Assembly: GCF_030272615.1 (NCBI RefSeq)
Contig: NC_081410.1
Coordinates: 224,493,415-224,557,414 of the forward strand
Direction: 5' to 3'
Source of the DNA: Cryptomeria japonica
Taxonomy: Eukaryota; Streptophyta; Pinopsida; Cupressales; Cupressaceae
DNA: 64,000 bases
Below the pieces are notes generated by a model. The model saw only the letters and a list, made by a program, of their open reading frames with translations. It made no database searches and had not been told where the DNA came from. Each line of letters begins with the position of its first letter. Position 1 is the stretch's first letter. Shown here one piece after another: positions 11,607 through 24,268 of the stretch. The position numbers were made by a program, and so were the translations under genes.

Positions 11607-14600
11607 TGTCCACCCTTGACTTGACTTGTTTTGACTAGAGTTGACTTTTAATTCATGCATGATAGGAATTATTGGGCATAGACTATTTCAGATGATTTAT
11701 ATGATGTTGATACTATCATTATTGATCACGTGATTTATTAGACAATATATATACTTATTATGTGATTGATTATCAAAAGATTATATTGATCATGTGATTC
11801 GATGAGCATAAGTGTTGATGAATTTTACATGCCTTACTATAATCATGAACTATACTAATCATGCACTTGATGATTTTTTATGTACTGACCATATTTACTG
11901 ATTATCTATGATGAGTTGATCTTATGGTGTGTTTGATTGTTGTATGATTGTCTTTGGGATAGAGACGATTCCACATCACTCATTGTGAGCGGGATGCGTC
12001 ATTGCGATTCTCTAACCCTTGCCTGTTATAATATATATATGCATATGTCGTATCGTTGCTTTGTGGTTGCAGGATTTGTAGGTACCAGACTTCGACTCCA
12101 CCTGGCTCCATAGGTCTGAACATGTCTTTAAATCCCAATGGCATGTGGTTCGAAGTTGGCACAAGTTCCCCTCACGTACTCTAGGTCTAAGATGTTCACC
12201 TTGTCAGGTTATCTTGATGTTAGCTGATTTGTTGATATCTTATGTTATTTTTATTTTCCTTTTTGTTGGTCAAGTAAGTGTTGTGGTGTATTGGTTAAGT
12301 CTCTTCATCATGAGTTGGAGGTTTGGAGATCAAATCCCTCTAGCTTCTTTTGTGTGAGTTTTGAGGTATGGATTTCTCATTGTGTATTTGGATTTCCCCT
12401 TATAAGGAATTTATTTAAGTGAATAATGTATTTAATCTAATTGGCTTGATCTTTTATTTATTTATTTAATAAAGATTTATTTATTATTTGATCTATTTAA
12501 TTTAATGTTGAGTATTTGATATTTAATTTATTAGCTTTTATTTATTGGGTTCAATTGAGTTATTATTTATTGGAGTTTTATTTATTTAATTCTATTTATT
12601 AATTTCCTATTATTATTAATATTTATTTATAAATGTCTATGGTGGGAAATTATTTATTTAATGTTGAAGTGAATTTTATTTATTGAGTAATATTATTTTA
12701 CCCATTAAGTAACTAAAAGGGGGTAATTTGTATTCTTTTATTTAAAAGTCATTTTCACCCCAGGTCAATGGTTTAATTTATTTTACCTACCCTAGATTTG
12801 ATTGGCTGGAAGTTTATGGTAGGTAGAAAATATATTTTATTTTCTTGAACTTTGGGAAAGTAGGTACGAAATATATTATTGATTGGAATATTTTGATTGG
12901 CTGAGATTGAGGCTAGGGTTTTTGGTTAATGTTTGTCTTTTTATTTTCTTTCCCGTGAAGTTTTCGGGCGTTGATTCTTCTCTGGAAAATTTTCTCCAGC
13001 AAGTTTTCTTCCTGGTTTTGGTTTTCTTCTCTCTTGGATTTTGGCTGGAGCTTGGATTTGATTTGGTTTGGCTTGTGGGATCTCTTCTTCGACTTCTTCC
13101 ATAACACAGGTTGTAGGTTGGAGATGTATTTTACCCTTTTATATTTTATTTTATAGTTTTCCTGTATGCTCCATGTCTGTGATTTAATGTATGAGCTTTG
13201 GAAAATAAATTTATAGTTGTATCGATTGAAAGGAAATATTTGGTTTGATTATAAGGCTTTATTTTAGAGTTTGTGGGAAATATTTATATTTATTTTAGTT
13301 TGATTATAATTGGTGAATGAATTTCTAAGTTTGATTTGGAGATTGCTGGTGGTTGGATTTAAATTGGTTTAAAGGCTTGGACTGGTGTTTTTTTATGGAT
13401 TTTCAGAAATCGGTTTTGGAAGGGATTATTTTATTCTTCTTTTTTTTGAGAAATCAAGTTAGAATGTGAGAAATGGTCTCCTGTAGTTTTTCCTTGTAAT
13501 TTTTCCCTGTAATTTTTCCTGTAGTTTTTCCAGTAGGTTAATTTTCTATTTGTTTGCTTGTGTGGTACTTTCCGGATTAATTTTTGTACCAGAGGCTTTA
13601 TTTGAGGGCTGTTATATTTTCCAGATTTGGCTTTTATAAGTTTCGATGTATTTAGATGGTCTTATGTATATTTGCTCCTCTGCACCATTGTGGACATTAT
13701 AGACTCGCTTCCATGTGAATAGGCCATGGATGATTGAGGTGAATATATATGCTATTTTGGACCAGCAAGTGAGTAGGCCTTGTTGTGATGTTATCTTCTA
13801 TTTGATGGCAACATTTGATGGCTTGATATGCCTTTGTTTATTGATAGCCAAGAGGCTCATTTTGTTATATTGATGTTGTTGTAGCCTTGCATATGTTTTG
13901 AGAGTATGTGTGGAAGTTATTGGCTGCATTGAGTATTATTTTAATGTATTTATGTTGGTAGAGCCTATTGTGATGTGTTGTTGGGCCATGTTAGGAGGAG
14001 TGGGCTTCCTTGTGATGACCAGGGTCATGAGAGATAGGCTTGCATGAGGTTCCTTGTAAGGATGCATGAAGTCTAGACCACCAGGGTACATTGGAGTTTT
14101 CCATGATTTGTAAGCAAGTGATAACATTGATAATGAATTAATTGGGATGGGAAAATTATAACTCATTTAAACAAGATAATGAATAGTTTTAAGCCTCATG
14201 CCTTAGTCCTAAGGAGGATGTTTCAGGATAAGCATGAGAAGGCTATGAAGATGGTAAGCTAATCTCCCTTGGTCTCTCATAGGTTGAGATGGCTCCACAT
14301 GTCCATCACGCTAGTGCCTTGTGTTATTATGTTATTATGTTATGAGGATGGCATGTGATGACACTCCACTCCTACATGTGTTCCCCCTTTGTGATTTATG
14401 AATATGCTTATTGGATGCATTTATGTCCTAACGAGTTTTACGCCTCTGGGAGTTTATTCTTGTGGCTCTATGTGAGTTCTTGCTTGAGAGTCCTTGTTAG
14501 TTAGTGTCTTTGGTTTTGAGTGTCAGCTTAGATGTAGAGTGTGTGTTGGGACCTTGTGTCATCTCCTAGCATGGGGGGTGGTTCCTTTGGTTCCACATGG

Positions 14601-16160
14601 TCGGGTGGTTGGTGCTTTTAAACCATTGGGATGTTCCTATCTTTGGATTCTTCTTGCGTGGATGAGGATGCTTCTTTAGATAGTTCATGGATAATAATTG
14701 CAGCAAGAATGTAAATGGTTATGTGACTTATGTAATGAAATTCTTATGTAATGGTTGTAAAAGAGATCATGTTTATCAGGAATGACTATGTTGTTCTAGA
14801 TATAGTGATAGATTTTGATTATGGTATATGATTGTAATGATGAACCTTGATTTGTGTTGTAACACTTTTATATTAAATGAAATGGATGCATGAGATGTGG
14901 ATAAGTATGGTGGTTTAGAATTTAATGATGCATTTCATGTTCTTGATAAACCACGTTAAAAGAAAATGGTGTAAATGTTATGACAATGGTATTAGATCTA
15001 AAATGATGTCTTTAACTAATGATTTAAGTAGAAGAAATGTTATGTCTTGATAGGATGTATGAGTTTGAGTAATGTTGGAAGATATTTTAGGACATGTTTA
15101 TGAGTTGTGATTAAATAATTTGAAATTATATTATCATACTTCATAGACAGTGATCTAATGATTGATTCGAAATCCTATAATGCTTGGGATGAAATTGAAG
15201 GTTCCTTATGAAATATTGTATGGATCTTCTTAGTGAATTAATTTCTAATCTTATTAATGGAAATTACTAGTAAGTGTATGGATAGATGGTAAGATGGGTG
15301 CTTGTCTTTTAGGAAAGGATTAGAATGTATCATGTGTTATGGTTTAAGATTATATCTCCATTTGGTGGATGCTATTAGTGGTTATGGAATTAGGATATTG
15401 TATCATAATTTGTGTTGAGATGAATTCATGTAGTTACCTGATTTGTAATAAGATGATTGTTGGTTAATTAATATAGTGTAAGAGATTTTAGGAGTATTAA
15501 ATGAGCTATGGATTAAAAGTTTAGGAAGACTATGTGATTATTGCTTTATGTACTTTAGGAATCATGATGAAGTAATAAGCACACTAGGAGCGTAGAATCA
15601 TAAATGATTATGTGGAAGATAATCATAAATGGAAATGGTGCTAATACAATGTAAGGGTTAATCTTGGTATGTGTATGGTGATGTTTATAGTTAGAGGTTG
15701 GTTAATGATAATAGGAACATTTGGACTTGGCATATAAAATGAATCTAAGTGAAAAAGGAAATAGTGGTGCATTGAAAGATAGAATCTCATATTAAATGAA
15801 AGATTATGTAGGTTGTATATCATGAGTGTTAGGTGTTTCTATGATGCACCTATGTGTGTATAATGAATAAGATTATGTGGTATTGATCTAGAAGAAAGTA
15901 AATGCTTATTGCTTATGTAGGTAGATTAAGTAATGGCGTTGAGATACCCTAGGGAGTTAGTAGTAATGATTTATTGTATTCCGCTTGCATAATTGTTTGA
16001 ATGTCTTGAGTGAATTATTCTATGTTCATAACACTTAAATGTTGTTGTGTGCTTGCTGCATTGCTTATGAGATGTTATGTGTTGTATTGTTAAAATAAAA
16101 AATAAAAAAATTAGCGTGTTTTTAGCTATATTTCTCTGGGGTATTTTGGTGGGCATTACA
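11607..16160. mobile_element. 4.55 kb nested insertion with TG/CA ends, family unknown
   Basis: The borders come from the break in LTR similarity. The insert begins TGTCCACCCTTGAC and ends GGGCATTACA. It has no ORF with a recognisable domain, no primer-binding site and no internal direct LTR repeat that I can find. The flanks 'aactctgtag' (left) and 'aattcagtg' (right) look like a diverged 9-10 bp target duplication. TG...CA ends would fit a very long solo LTR, and read on the - strand it starts TGTAATGCCC, like many chromovirus LTRs. A 9-10 bp duplication would instead fit a Mutator-like element, but the ends show only weak inverted similarity. I leave the class open. Confidence 0.6.
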
Positions 16161-16325
16161 AATTCAGTGTGTTATGGTGTTCATTCAAGTGGGTGGTTTA
16201 TTTACTTCATGTTATATATTTCTTCATTTTTCCAGTTTATATGTGTATGTTACAATAAAGTAAAATCTTATATTACCGGAAAAACACTAATTCACCCCCC
16301 CTCTCAGTGTTCTTGGATTTCAACA
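16161..16325 (+). repeat. 3' LTR of copia-1, second part
   Basis: Resumes the 5' LTR match ('gtgttatggtgttcattca'), includes the CACCCCCCC run and ends at TTTCAACA. The corresponding end of the 5' LTR is ATTCCAACA, so the terminal inverted repeat has one substitution here. Confidence 0.88.
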
Positions 16326-16328
16326 AAA

Positions 16329-16378
16329 GGATGTGGATAAGGTGAAGCAAATAGGATGTGGATAAGGCAAAGAAAATA
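16329..16378. repeat. Two-copy 25-bp tandem repeat between copia-1 and copia-2
   Basis: The 25-base unit starting GGATGTGGATAAGG occurs twice in a row with three differences. A third partial copy (GGATG) forms the target duplication of copia-2. This 58-base spacer is the only sequence between the two elements. Confidence 0.7.
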
Positions 16379-16383
16379 GGATG

Positions 16384-17633
16384 TGTTAGCAGTAGAAAAG
16401 AAGGAAGATTGAGAGGGGGGGTGAATCAGTCTTCACTGGAACATAAAACTTTAAGCACAACAACAAATCTAACAAACTGCGGCAATAAACAGATAAGAAA
16501 ATTAATAGCACAACACACAACACCAATAATTTTGATGTGGAAAACCCAATTAAGGGAAAAACCACGGTGAGAACCTATATACAATAAGATTATACGCTGC
16601 AATAGTATGTGAAAATATTGCAATGGGGAATGTACATGCATTTAGGCACACTTCCTAGAGCTCAGTGCTCAAAATATATTTGATCGGAAGGCTACAACCC
16701 TCGGGGAAGTCTCATTGACTTACAAAAAGCTTCGGACTACAATCTTGAAGAAATGAACTAAAAGAATAACATCTCCAAATGCTTGATTATAGTTCTGGTT
16801 AAGCACAGTTGTCTACTCTGCGACACCAATGCCACCTCAACCTCAACACCAAATGATAAATCACTTGTTTTTACACACACCACTCTCTGAAAATGCAAAC
16901 ACAACACCAACACCCAAACTACATGAATAACTCACCTATGCATACAATTCATGAACCTTGATAACAAGGTCGGCTAAACCCTCAACCCTCAAGTACAAAA
17001 TTATATCACACTATACAAAGATAGACCATCAGACAAATATAATGATTTGCATAGAATAACATGGACCTAATTCAAATTCCCAAATGATCAACTCCATAGG
17101 AAATCATGCCAAGATCAACTGCAACTCTCTACACTACCAGAAATACCACATAACATGAAAATCAATACCGGTTGATGAAAACCACCAAAAAATTGCTCAA
17201 CGACCAATGTGGATATTGAAAAAAAATAAGACACGATTAGGAAACACCAACAATCATGTTAGAATCATTCATAACAACTGCACCAACACCACTTTTTAAA
17301 TCTTCATCGGTCAACGTTTAGAAGCTCAAGAACACAGCCAATCAACAACTATCACGAAGAAAGATAACTTGTGGAGTACCATATCACAAACCATCTAAAA
17401 TGAAGATGCATAAGACCAACCAAAACAATATCCCAAATTCTTAGCACAAGATCTCAACACAACAGAATATATCAGAGAAAATATCAACCTCTGCAAAATA
17501 GTGATCAACAAAACCAAACTACAAATCCGGATCAGGAAATCTTCCCAATCACACTAGAATAAATCATAGAAATATGTTGACATCAGTGAAAACAACATAT
17601 CCTAGCAGAAAAAATGAACAACCATATCAAACA
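16384..17633 (-). repeat. 3' LTR of copia-2
   Basis: On the + strand it runs from TGTTAGCAG to ATATCAAACA, so on the element strand it starts TGTTTGATAT next to the polypurine tract. It matches 22148-24268 apart from the 878-bp insertion there. It keeps the uninterrupted site for that insertion near 16890-16915. Confidence 0.9.
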
Positions 17634-17646
17634 ATCTCCCCCTTTG
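17634..17646 (-). other. Polypurine tract of copia-2
   Basis: On the - strand this reads AAAGGGGGAGATT, directly before the LTR start. Upstream on the element strand, 17647-17936 is a short noncoding stretch with a second 'gacatcaatgccaaag' word near 17760. Confidence 0.85.
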
Positions 17647-17936
17647 GCATTGATGGCAACATATGAATGTGAAAAATAGTCAATGCAAAGAAAGAAGATA
17701 ACACCAATAAGGTCAAGACAGATAAAGAAGATTTTCACATGATCTTTATCCCCCTTTGACATCAATGCCAAAGATCTAAAAATAGATAACCAAACTTTCT
17801 CCAAAAATAGAAACATGAATCTCTCTCCCCTTGTGACACACAACCAAGTCAACAGACTACTCCAGTAGAGGAGGAGCACCAACTCACCAATCTGGATAGA
17901 AAGATAAGGCTCTGAAATCCACTAGATTGATGCAAC

Positions 17937-20900
17937 TCAATGCATCTTGTTCTCATTAGGAGGGGTGGATACCCCTAACTTGTCTCTCAAGAAGACAAAT
18001 GTATCTACAGGCAAAGGCTTAGTGAAAATATCATCTATTTGTTCCTTTATAGATACATACTCTAGCTTCACCTTCTCCTCACTGACTTGTTCTCTCAAGT
18101 AATGATATTTGATTGAGATATGCTTAGTCTTCGAATGTTGAACCAGATTCTTTGACATGTTGATAGCACTAGAATTATCAAAGTAAATAACAGTAGACTC
18201 ATCATGAATAATTTTGATACTTTTCAACATTTTCTTCATCCAAACCACTTGAGTGCAATTACTAGCATCAATAATGTACTCGATTTCAGGAGTAGATAAG
18301 GACATTGAATCTTGTTTTTTGCTAGCCCATGAAACCAACTTCTTACCCAAAAACAATGCTCCACCGATAGTGCTCTTCTGGTCATCTACATCACCATCCC
18401 AATCAGTATCAGTGTAGACACACAACATGAAATCATCAGTCCTCAGGTACCATAAACCATAATCCATAGTTCCCTTTAGATATTTGAATATCCTCTTAAC
18501 AACAGTGATATTACTCTCCTTCGGATTAGATTGATATCTAGCAGCCATACACACAACATGCATAATGTCAGGCCTAGTTCGAGTAAGATATGGCAGTCCA
18601 CCAACCATAGATTTGTACAAACTCTGATTAGCTTTCAGAGATTCATCATTTTTAGACAATTTACAACAAGTCACCATAGGAGTTCCGATCAGTTTGGAGT
18701 CATCTAATCCAAACTTCTTCAACAATTCCTTCACATACTTAGTTCAAGATATGAATATAAATTTTCCTATCTATGCAATCTGCAAACCTAAGAAGAATTT
18801 CATCTCACCAATTATAGACATCTCAAATTCTTTTTGCATATCACCGAGAAACTTAATGCTCAAGTCATCATCAACAAAGACTTCAACAATCAGGATGTTA
18901 TCATTTTCAATCTTGAAATACATATTAATGTCAGCGTCACCTTTAGTAAATCCCAATTTCAACAAGTATTTGTCTAGTCTAGTAATGCAAGCTCGAGGAG
19001 CTTGTTTTAGTCCATAAAGGGCTTTCTTCAACTTACATACCATGTCTCCATCATCCAATTGTGAAAATCCATCAAGTTTTTCAATGTAAACTTCTTCCTC
19101 TAGATCACCATTCAAAAAGGTTGGTTTGACATCCATTTAATATACCTTGAAATATTTATAAGCAGCATAAGCAAGCAACAATCTAACAGCTTCAAGTCTG
19201 GAAACCAAAGAAAAAGTCTCCTCATAATCAATTCCTTCTTGTTGTGATTATCCTTTGCAGGCTAGTCTAGCTTTATTTCTGACAACTTAATTGGCTTCAT
19301 TCAATTTGTTTTTAAATACCCATTTAGTACCAATAACATTCTTATCCATAGGTCTAGGCACAAGTTCCCAAGTATTATTCTTTTCAATATGATCTAGATC
19401 TTCTTCCATATCTCTCATCTAATTTTCATCTTTACAAGCTTCAGCAACATATTTAGGTTCAACTTTAGAAATCAAACATACTTCTGCAGCAACCAACCTT
19501 CTTCTAGTCATCACACATGTATTCTTATCATCAATAATATGATTTTTAGAATGATTAAATATTACATACCTCGGAGTCTTCTATTTGTTTTGATTCTATG
19601 GTTCCTATACATCTTTACCAGCAGTAGAAACATCCTGATTAACACTCTCTACCAGATCATTCTTCTTAGGTTCTCCAGGTTGAAAAAGAGCCAAAACAAC
19701 ATGTTGACCTACATCATAACTGCATGCTTTGATCTCCTTTCCAAGGTTCTCATCCACCTTTACATTTGCACTTTCAACTATCTTTCTCAGTCTCTTATTA
19801 TAGCACCGGTAGGATTTGCTCTTAGTTGAATATCCCAAGAAGATACCTTCATCACTTCTAGTATCAAACTTTCCTATATCCTCATCTCTCTTGATATAAC
19901 ATTTTCTACCAAATAATTTGAAATATCTCACAGTAGAAACATGACCAAACCAAAGCTCATAAGGGGTCTTACCAGTATCACCTTTGATGTGAACTCTGTT
20001 GAATGTGTAAGAAGCATTGCTAATGGCTTCTCTCCACTAGATCTTCAGAACATTTCCTTCAATCAACATAGTCCTTGTAGCATCCAAAATAGTTATGTTC
20101 TTCCTCTCAACAACTCCATTTTGTCTTCTAATTCCACGCATCTCACATAATGAATTGAACTCACTGGAATAGAATTCTCCACCTCTATCAAATCTAAGAC
20201 ATTTCAACTTAAATCTGAACTCAGTTTCCACCTTATCTTTGAATAACTTAAATTTGTCCAATGCTTCTGATTTCTCCTTCAAAAAGAGAAATCCACATAA
20301 TCTTGGAATAATCATCAATTAGAAGAATCAAATATCTATCACCCTACACACTTCTAGAATTTGTAGGTCCACATAGGTTGGTATGCACAAGATCTAGCAG
20401 TCCATCAGATGTATATTGTTTGCTATTGAAAGAAATTCTTGTTTTCTTACCCAACTGACATTCCTTGCATACCGAATTAGCGGGTTTAATAATATTAGGG
20501 AGATCTCTAACAACTTGTGTAGAATAGATCTTAATCATTGAATCAAAGTTTACATGACACATTCTCCTATTCCACAACCAACTCTCATCTATCTTAGCAA
20601 TCAAACAACATTTCTCACTAGCATTCAAATGAAAAATGTTACCTTCAGTTTTACTCCTAGATTCAATCTCTATACCAGAGGCATTCAAGATCTTGCATTT
20701 ACCATCCTTGAATTGTACATCATAACCCTTATCAACCATCTGTCCAACACTCAAAAGATTATGCTTCAAACCTTCAACATACAAGATATCATCAGTGTTA
20801 TGCTTACCATCAAAAGAAATAGAACCTCTCCCATGGATTACATAGGCTTTTTCATCTCCAAATCTAACTATTCCACCATCATACCTTTCCATGCTCACAA

Positions 20901-22091
20901 ATTTTCTTTTATCACCAGTCATATGATGTGAACAATCATTGCCAATCAACCATTCATCCTTTTCTTCTACCTTAGTTGTCAAAGATTTCTCCTCAATAGA
21001 AAAGATAGTGGAATCAATAGATACAAGTCAATCTTCTTTAATGGAAATAAACACAACTTCATCTCCTTTCGATTCATCATCTGTAACACCTTCATCAATA
21101 GTATAATAATAGTTCTTCTAGTTCCTAACATCCAGTTAGACTTAGAAGGCTTATCATACTTCTCATGGCTATCATTCCTATCATCCTTATCAAACTTATC
21201 ATGCATGTCATACTTAGCCATTCTCTTCAGGCATCTAGAAGTAAAATGTCCTATCTTATTATAAGAGAAACATTTCAAAGGAAAATTTCCATCATACTTA
21301 TCAGAACCTTTAGGCAATCTCCAAGTAATCAATGCTTAAAGCTCATCAAGCTCTCCTTCCTACTCTTCAATCTCTTTTCTCTCTCTCTCATATCTAGATA
21401 TTTTGCACTCATCAGGATCATACTTCTGCTTACTGGATATAGATGCAGATACTCTAAATGCTATCTGAGACTTTCCATGAGATTCTCCAAACTCACTCAA
21501 CTCAAATGCAACAAGATTTCCAATGAACACATCTCTTGCCACTATAGTCACACTTCGGATCTCATCAATAGAAGAAACCTTATATTTATAAAAAGGAGGC
21601 AAAGATCTCAGCACCTTAGCAACAATTTCATCTTTCTCAATGCTTCCACCAGCACATCTAATACCTAGGATAAGGTCATTCACCTTAGCCATAAAAGAAT
21701 GTATGTTCTCATCATCTCCCATCTTCAATGTCTCATCTTTTCCTTTCAAACTCTACCACTTAGCAACTTTCACCTGTTTATCTCCTTCATACAGGATCTC
21801 AAGCTTCTCCCAGATTTCATGTGTAGTCTGAAGTCCCATAACATTTGTCATCTTTGAATTAGTCAGGGCACTAAGAAATTCTTTCTTCACTCTAATATTG
21901 TATTCTACTTCCTTAACCTCATCAGGAGTAGATGGTCCATTCTGAGGAACAATATAGGGATTCTTTGTAATCTTCCAGTAATCTTCTCCATGACATTTCA
22001 AGTGCACTTCCATCTAATTCTTCCATATTGTATAGTTTCTTCCATCAAACCTCAGATTGTCCTTCTTAGAGAGAATACCTTGAGTTTCCAT
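17937..22091 (-). pseudogene. copia-2 gag-pol polyprotein, broken
   Basis: Order on the - strand: gag start METQGIL (22091), a TAG near 22016, gag body to about 21360, then a knuckle CFSYNKIGHFTSRC with its second Cys changed to Tyr. The protease-to-integrase start (20982-20344) is in another frame. Its protease motif reads IGNDCSHHMTGD where DSG is expected, and the first integrase Asp reads HTNLCGP (Asp to Asn). Integrase continues near 20200 with FDRGGEF, then IRRQNGVVERKN, lacking the ~9 residues that normally separate these words. RT follows (MDVKPTFLNGD, LKKALYGLKQAPRA, VFVDDD), then RNase H (YTDTDW, TPEIEY, YFDNSSAINMSKN) and the stop at 17937. This is the usual copia order, at about the usual length, but inactive. 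Confidence 0.93.
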
Positions 22092-22133
22092 CTCGTATCT
22101 CCTCAAGCGATTAAGCTTCTACCAGAGGATCTA

Positions 22134-22145
22134 GCTCTGATACCA
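22134..22145 (-). other. Primer-binding site (initiator Met tRNA), copia-2
   Basis: On the - strand TGGTATCAGAGC, perfect to the consensus, two bases from the LTR end at 22148. Confidence 0.92.
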
Positions 22146-22147
22146 AT

Positions 22148-24268
22148 TGTTAGCAGCAGCAAAGAAGGAAGACTAAGAGGGGGGGTGAATCAACCTTCAT
22201 CAGAATATAAAACTTTAAGCACAACAATAGATCTAACAAACTACAGCAATAAACATATAAGAAAATTAATAGCACAACACACAACACCAATATTTTTGAC
22301 ATGGAAAAACCGATTAGGGGAAAAACCATGGTGGGAACCTACCCACAGTAAGATGATACTCTACAGTAGTATGTGAAAATATTACAATGGAGAATGCACA
22401 TGCATTCAAACACATTTCCTAGAGCTCACTGCTCAAAAGATATTTTCTCGGAAGGCTACAACCCCCAGGGAAGTCTCACTGACTTACAACAAGATTTAGA
22501 CTACAATCCTAAAGAAATGAACTAAAAGAATAGCATCTCCAAATGCCTGATTATAGTTCTAGTTAAGCACAATTGTCTACTCTACAACTACAATATCACC
22601 TCAACCTCAACACCAAATGATAAATCTCTTGTTTTCACATACACCACTCTTTGATAATGCAGACACAACAGGGTGAACTCACAATAATGGTTCCCACTTT
22701 TTTGCCACTTTTGACACTGAGATGAACATTTGCAAAATAACCTTCAACTTCTGACAACTATAACTTTTAAAGTATTAAGAATTTGAAGATGATGGTAATT
22801 AGTGATTTGTGGCATTTTGTTTGTAGATTCTATATTTTTATTTTTTTTTAAATTTTAAATTATTTTGAAGATAATGATATTGTGAATATTTTTCATTTTA
22901 TTAAGTTTTGAAGTCCGACTAATTATATTCTAGATATAGGTGTACTTTTGAACACATAACTTGTTCTATATATATCAAAATTACTTCTTTTTTTTGTTAG
23001 AAAGAAGACATCAGTACCTAGGGCATAGATATTTTTCATAATTTTTTTGAATTAGTTTACTATTTATCCCAATGCGTTGAATAGAGAAATTCATGTTCTG
23101 TGAAAATCTATGTTTGGTAAAATTAAAAAAACAAGTTCATAATGAACTCAATATGTAATAAAATTGTAGTCATTGGAAATCTTGCTTTGAAGACTACCAC
23201 ACTAGACTTTGGGTTGTCAAGATTGTTCCATTTGAACCTTCAACCAGAGGATTGAAGGCCAAAAATTTGTAAAAATTTGCAAAAAGTTTCAGAGAAGTGT
23301 AAAAAAAGGGGTTCGAATGAAAGGGGGTTCGAGCGAACCCCCCAATATAATTAAAATTTGACATAAACAAGTGTTAAAGGCGGTTCACTCAAAACAGGGG
23401 GTTCGAGCGAAGTGGGGGGTTCCCTCGAACCCCAAAGGGTAGTTCGTTCAAACACCCCCACTTCATGTGAACCCTCTCTAAATTTTTTTCCTACCATCGT
23501 TTTTTTCTTTTTTGGGTGAAAGTGGGAACCATTATTGTGAACTCACCCAACACCGACACCCAAACTACATGAATAACTCACCTATATATACAATTCATCA
23601 ACCTTGATAACAAGGTCGGCTAAACCCTCAATTAAAAAATTACATCACACGATACAAAGATCGACCACCAAACCAATATAATGATTTGCATAGCATAACA
23701 TGGACCTAATTCAAATTCCTAAATGATAAACTCCACCAGAAATCATGCCAAGATCAACCACAACACGCTACACCACCAGAAATACCACATAACATGAAAA
23801 TCAATACTGGTTGATGAAAACCACCAAAAATTAGCACAAAGATCAATGTGGATCACCATAAAAAATAGGAAACAACTAGAAAACACCAACAATCATGTTA
23901 GAATCATCTGAAATAGCTGCACCAACACCACTTTTCAAATATTCATCGATCAATGTCTAGAAGCTCAAGAACACAACCAATTAGCAACTATCATGAAGAA
24001 ATATAACTTGTGGAGTATCAAATCATGAACCATCTGAAATGAAGATACACAAGACCAACCAAAAAAATATCTCAAAGTCTCAGCACAAGATCTGATCACA
24101 CCAGAATATATCAGACAAAATATCAACCTCTGCAAAACAGTGATCAACAAAACCAAACTACAAAATCAGATCAGGAAATCTTCCCAATCACTCCTAAATC
24201 ACAAGAATATGTTGACATCAATGACAACAACATATCCTAGTAGAAGAAATGAACAACCATATCTAAGA
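22148..24268 (-). repeat. 5' LTR of copia-2, carrying a DNA element
   Basis: Matches 16384-17633 on both sides of the 878-bp insertion at 22671-23548. Its outer end reads ATATCTAAGA where the partner has ATATCAAACA, so the terminal CA has decayed. The GGATG duplication follows at once. Confidence 0.88.
22671..23548. mobile_element. 878-bp non-autonomous DNA transposon with ~30-bp inverted repeats
   Basis: The left end GGGTGAACTCACAATAATGG and the right end are inverted copies for about 30 bases with two mismatches near the tip. The other LTR of copia-2 lacks the insert and shows the empty site 'acacaacaccaacaccc'. The target duplication is short and ambiguous because the site is repetitive (AACA or CAACA). 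There is no coding region. The right third is full of G-run/C-run words built on GGTTCGAGCGAACC, including a hairpin at 23323-23342 (five G, TTCG, AG, CGAA, five C). The superfamily is unclear without a firm target-site length. Confidence 0.85.

Larger units (their letters stand above)
5203..16325 (+). mobile_element. Non-autonomous Ty1/copia-type LTR element (copia-1)
   Basis: The element is defined by two LTR copies: 5203-5864, and 10866-11606 joined to 16161-16325. It also has an initiator-Met primer-binding site at 5867, a polypurine tract at 10854 and TGTTGG...CCAACA termini. It carries a gag-like ORF with zinc knuckles and then a long ORF of unknown function. Protease, integrase, RT and RNase H are absent, so mobilisation would need enzymes from a related element. 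The 5' LTR lacks about the first 219 bases present in the 3' copy, so no target duplication can be read. The 3' LTR is split by a 4.55 kb insertion. The 'tgatgccaaagggggag' context and the poly-C LTR end resemble Sirevirus (SIRE/Maximus) elements; that assignment is from memory. Confidence 0.85.
16384..24268 (-). mobile_element. Ty1/copia LTR retrotransposon (copia-2)
   Basis: A structurally complete element on the - strand. It has LTRs at both ends, a primer-binding site at 22145-22134, a gag-pol frame from 22091 to 17937 and a polypurine tract at 17646-17634. It is flanked by a perfect 5-bp duplication GGATG (16379-16383 and 24269-24273). LTR lengths are 1250 and, without the inserted TIR element, 1243 bases. 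The LTR end shares the poly-C motif of copia-1, and the polypurine region shares the 'gccaaagggggag' word, so both look like members of one lineage. The coding region is broken by stops and frameshifts. Confidence 0.92.

Noticed and set aside
12883-13156. Hydrophobic short ORFs that might encode membrane peptides
   Set aside because: They lie in T-rich DNA of the nested insert, overlap in several frames and have no relatives that I know.
11607-16160. Helitron as the class of the nested insert
   Set aside because: It does not begin with TC or end with CTRR plus a hairpin, and the flanks appear duplicated, which Helitrons do not cause.
20554-21668. Long + strand ORFs (20554-20931, 21165-21668)
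   Set aside because: They are antisense shadows of the copia-2 polyprotein, which has clear domain motifs on the - strand.
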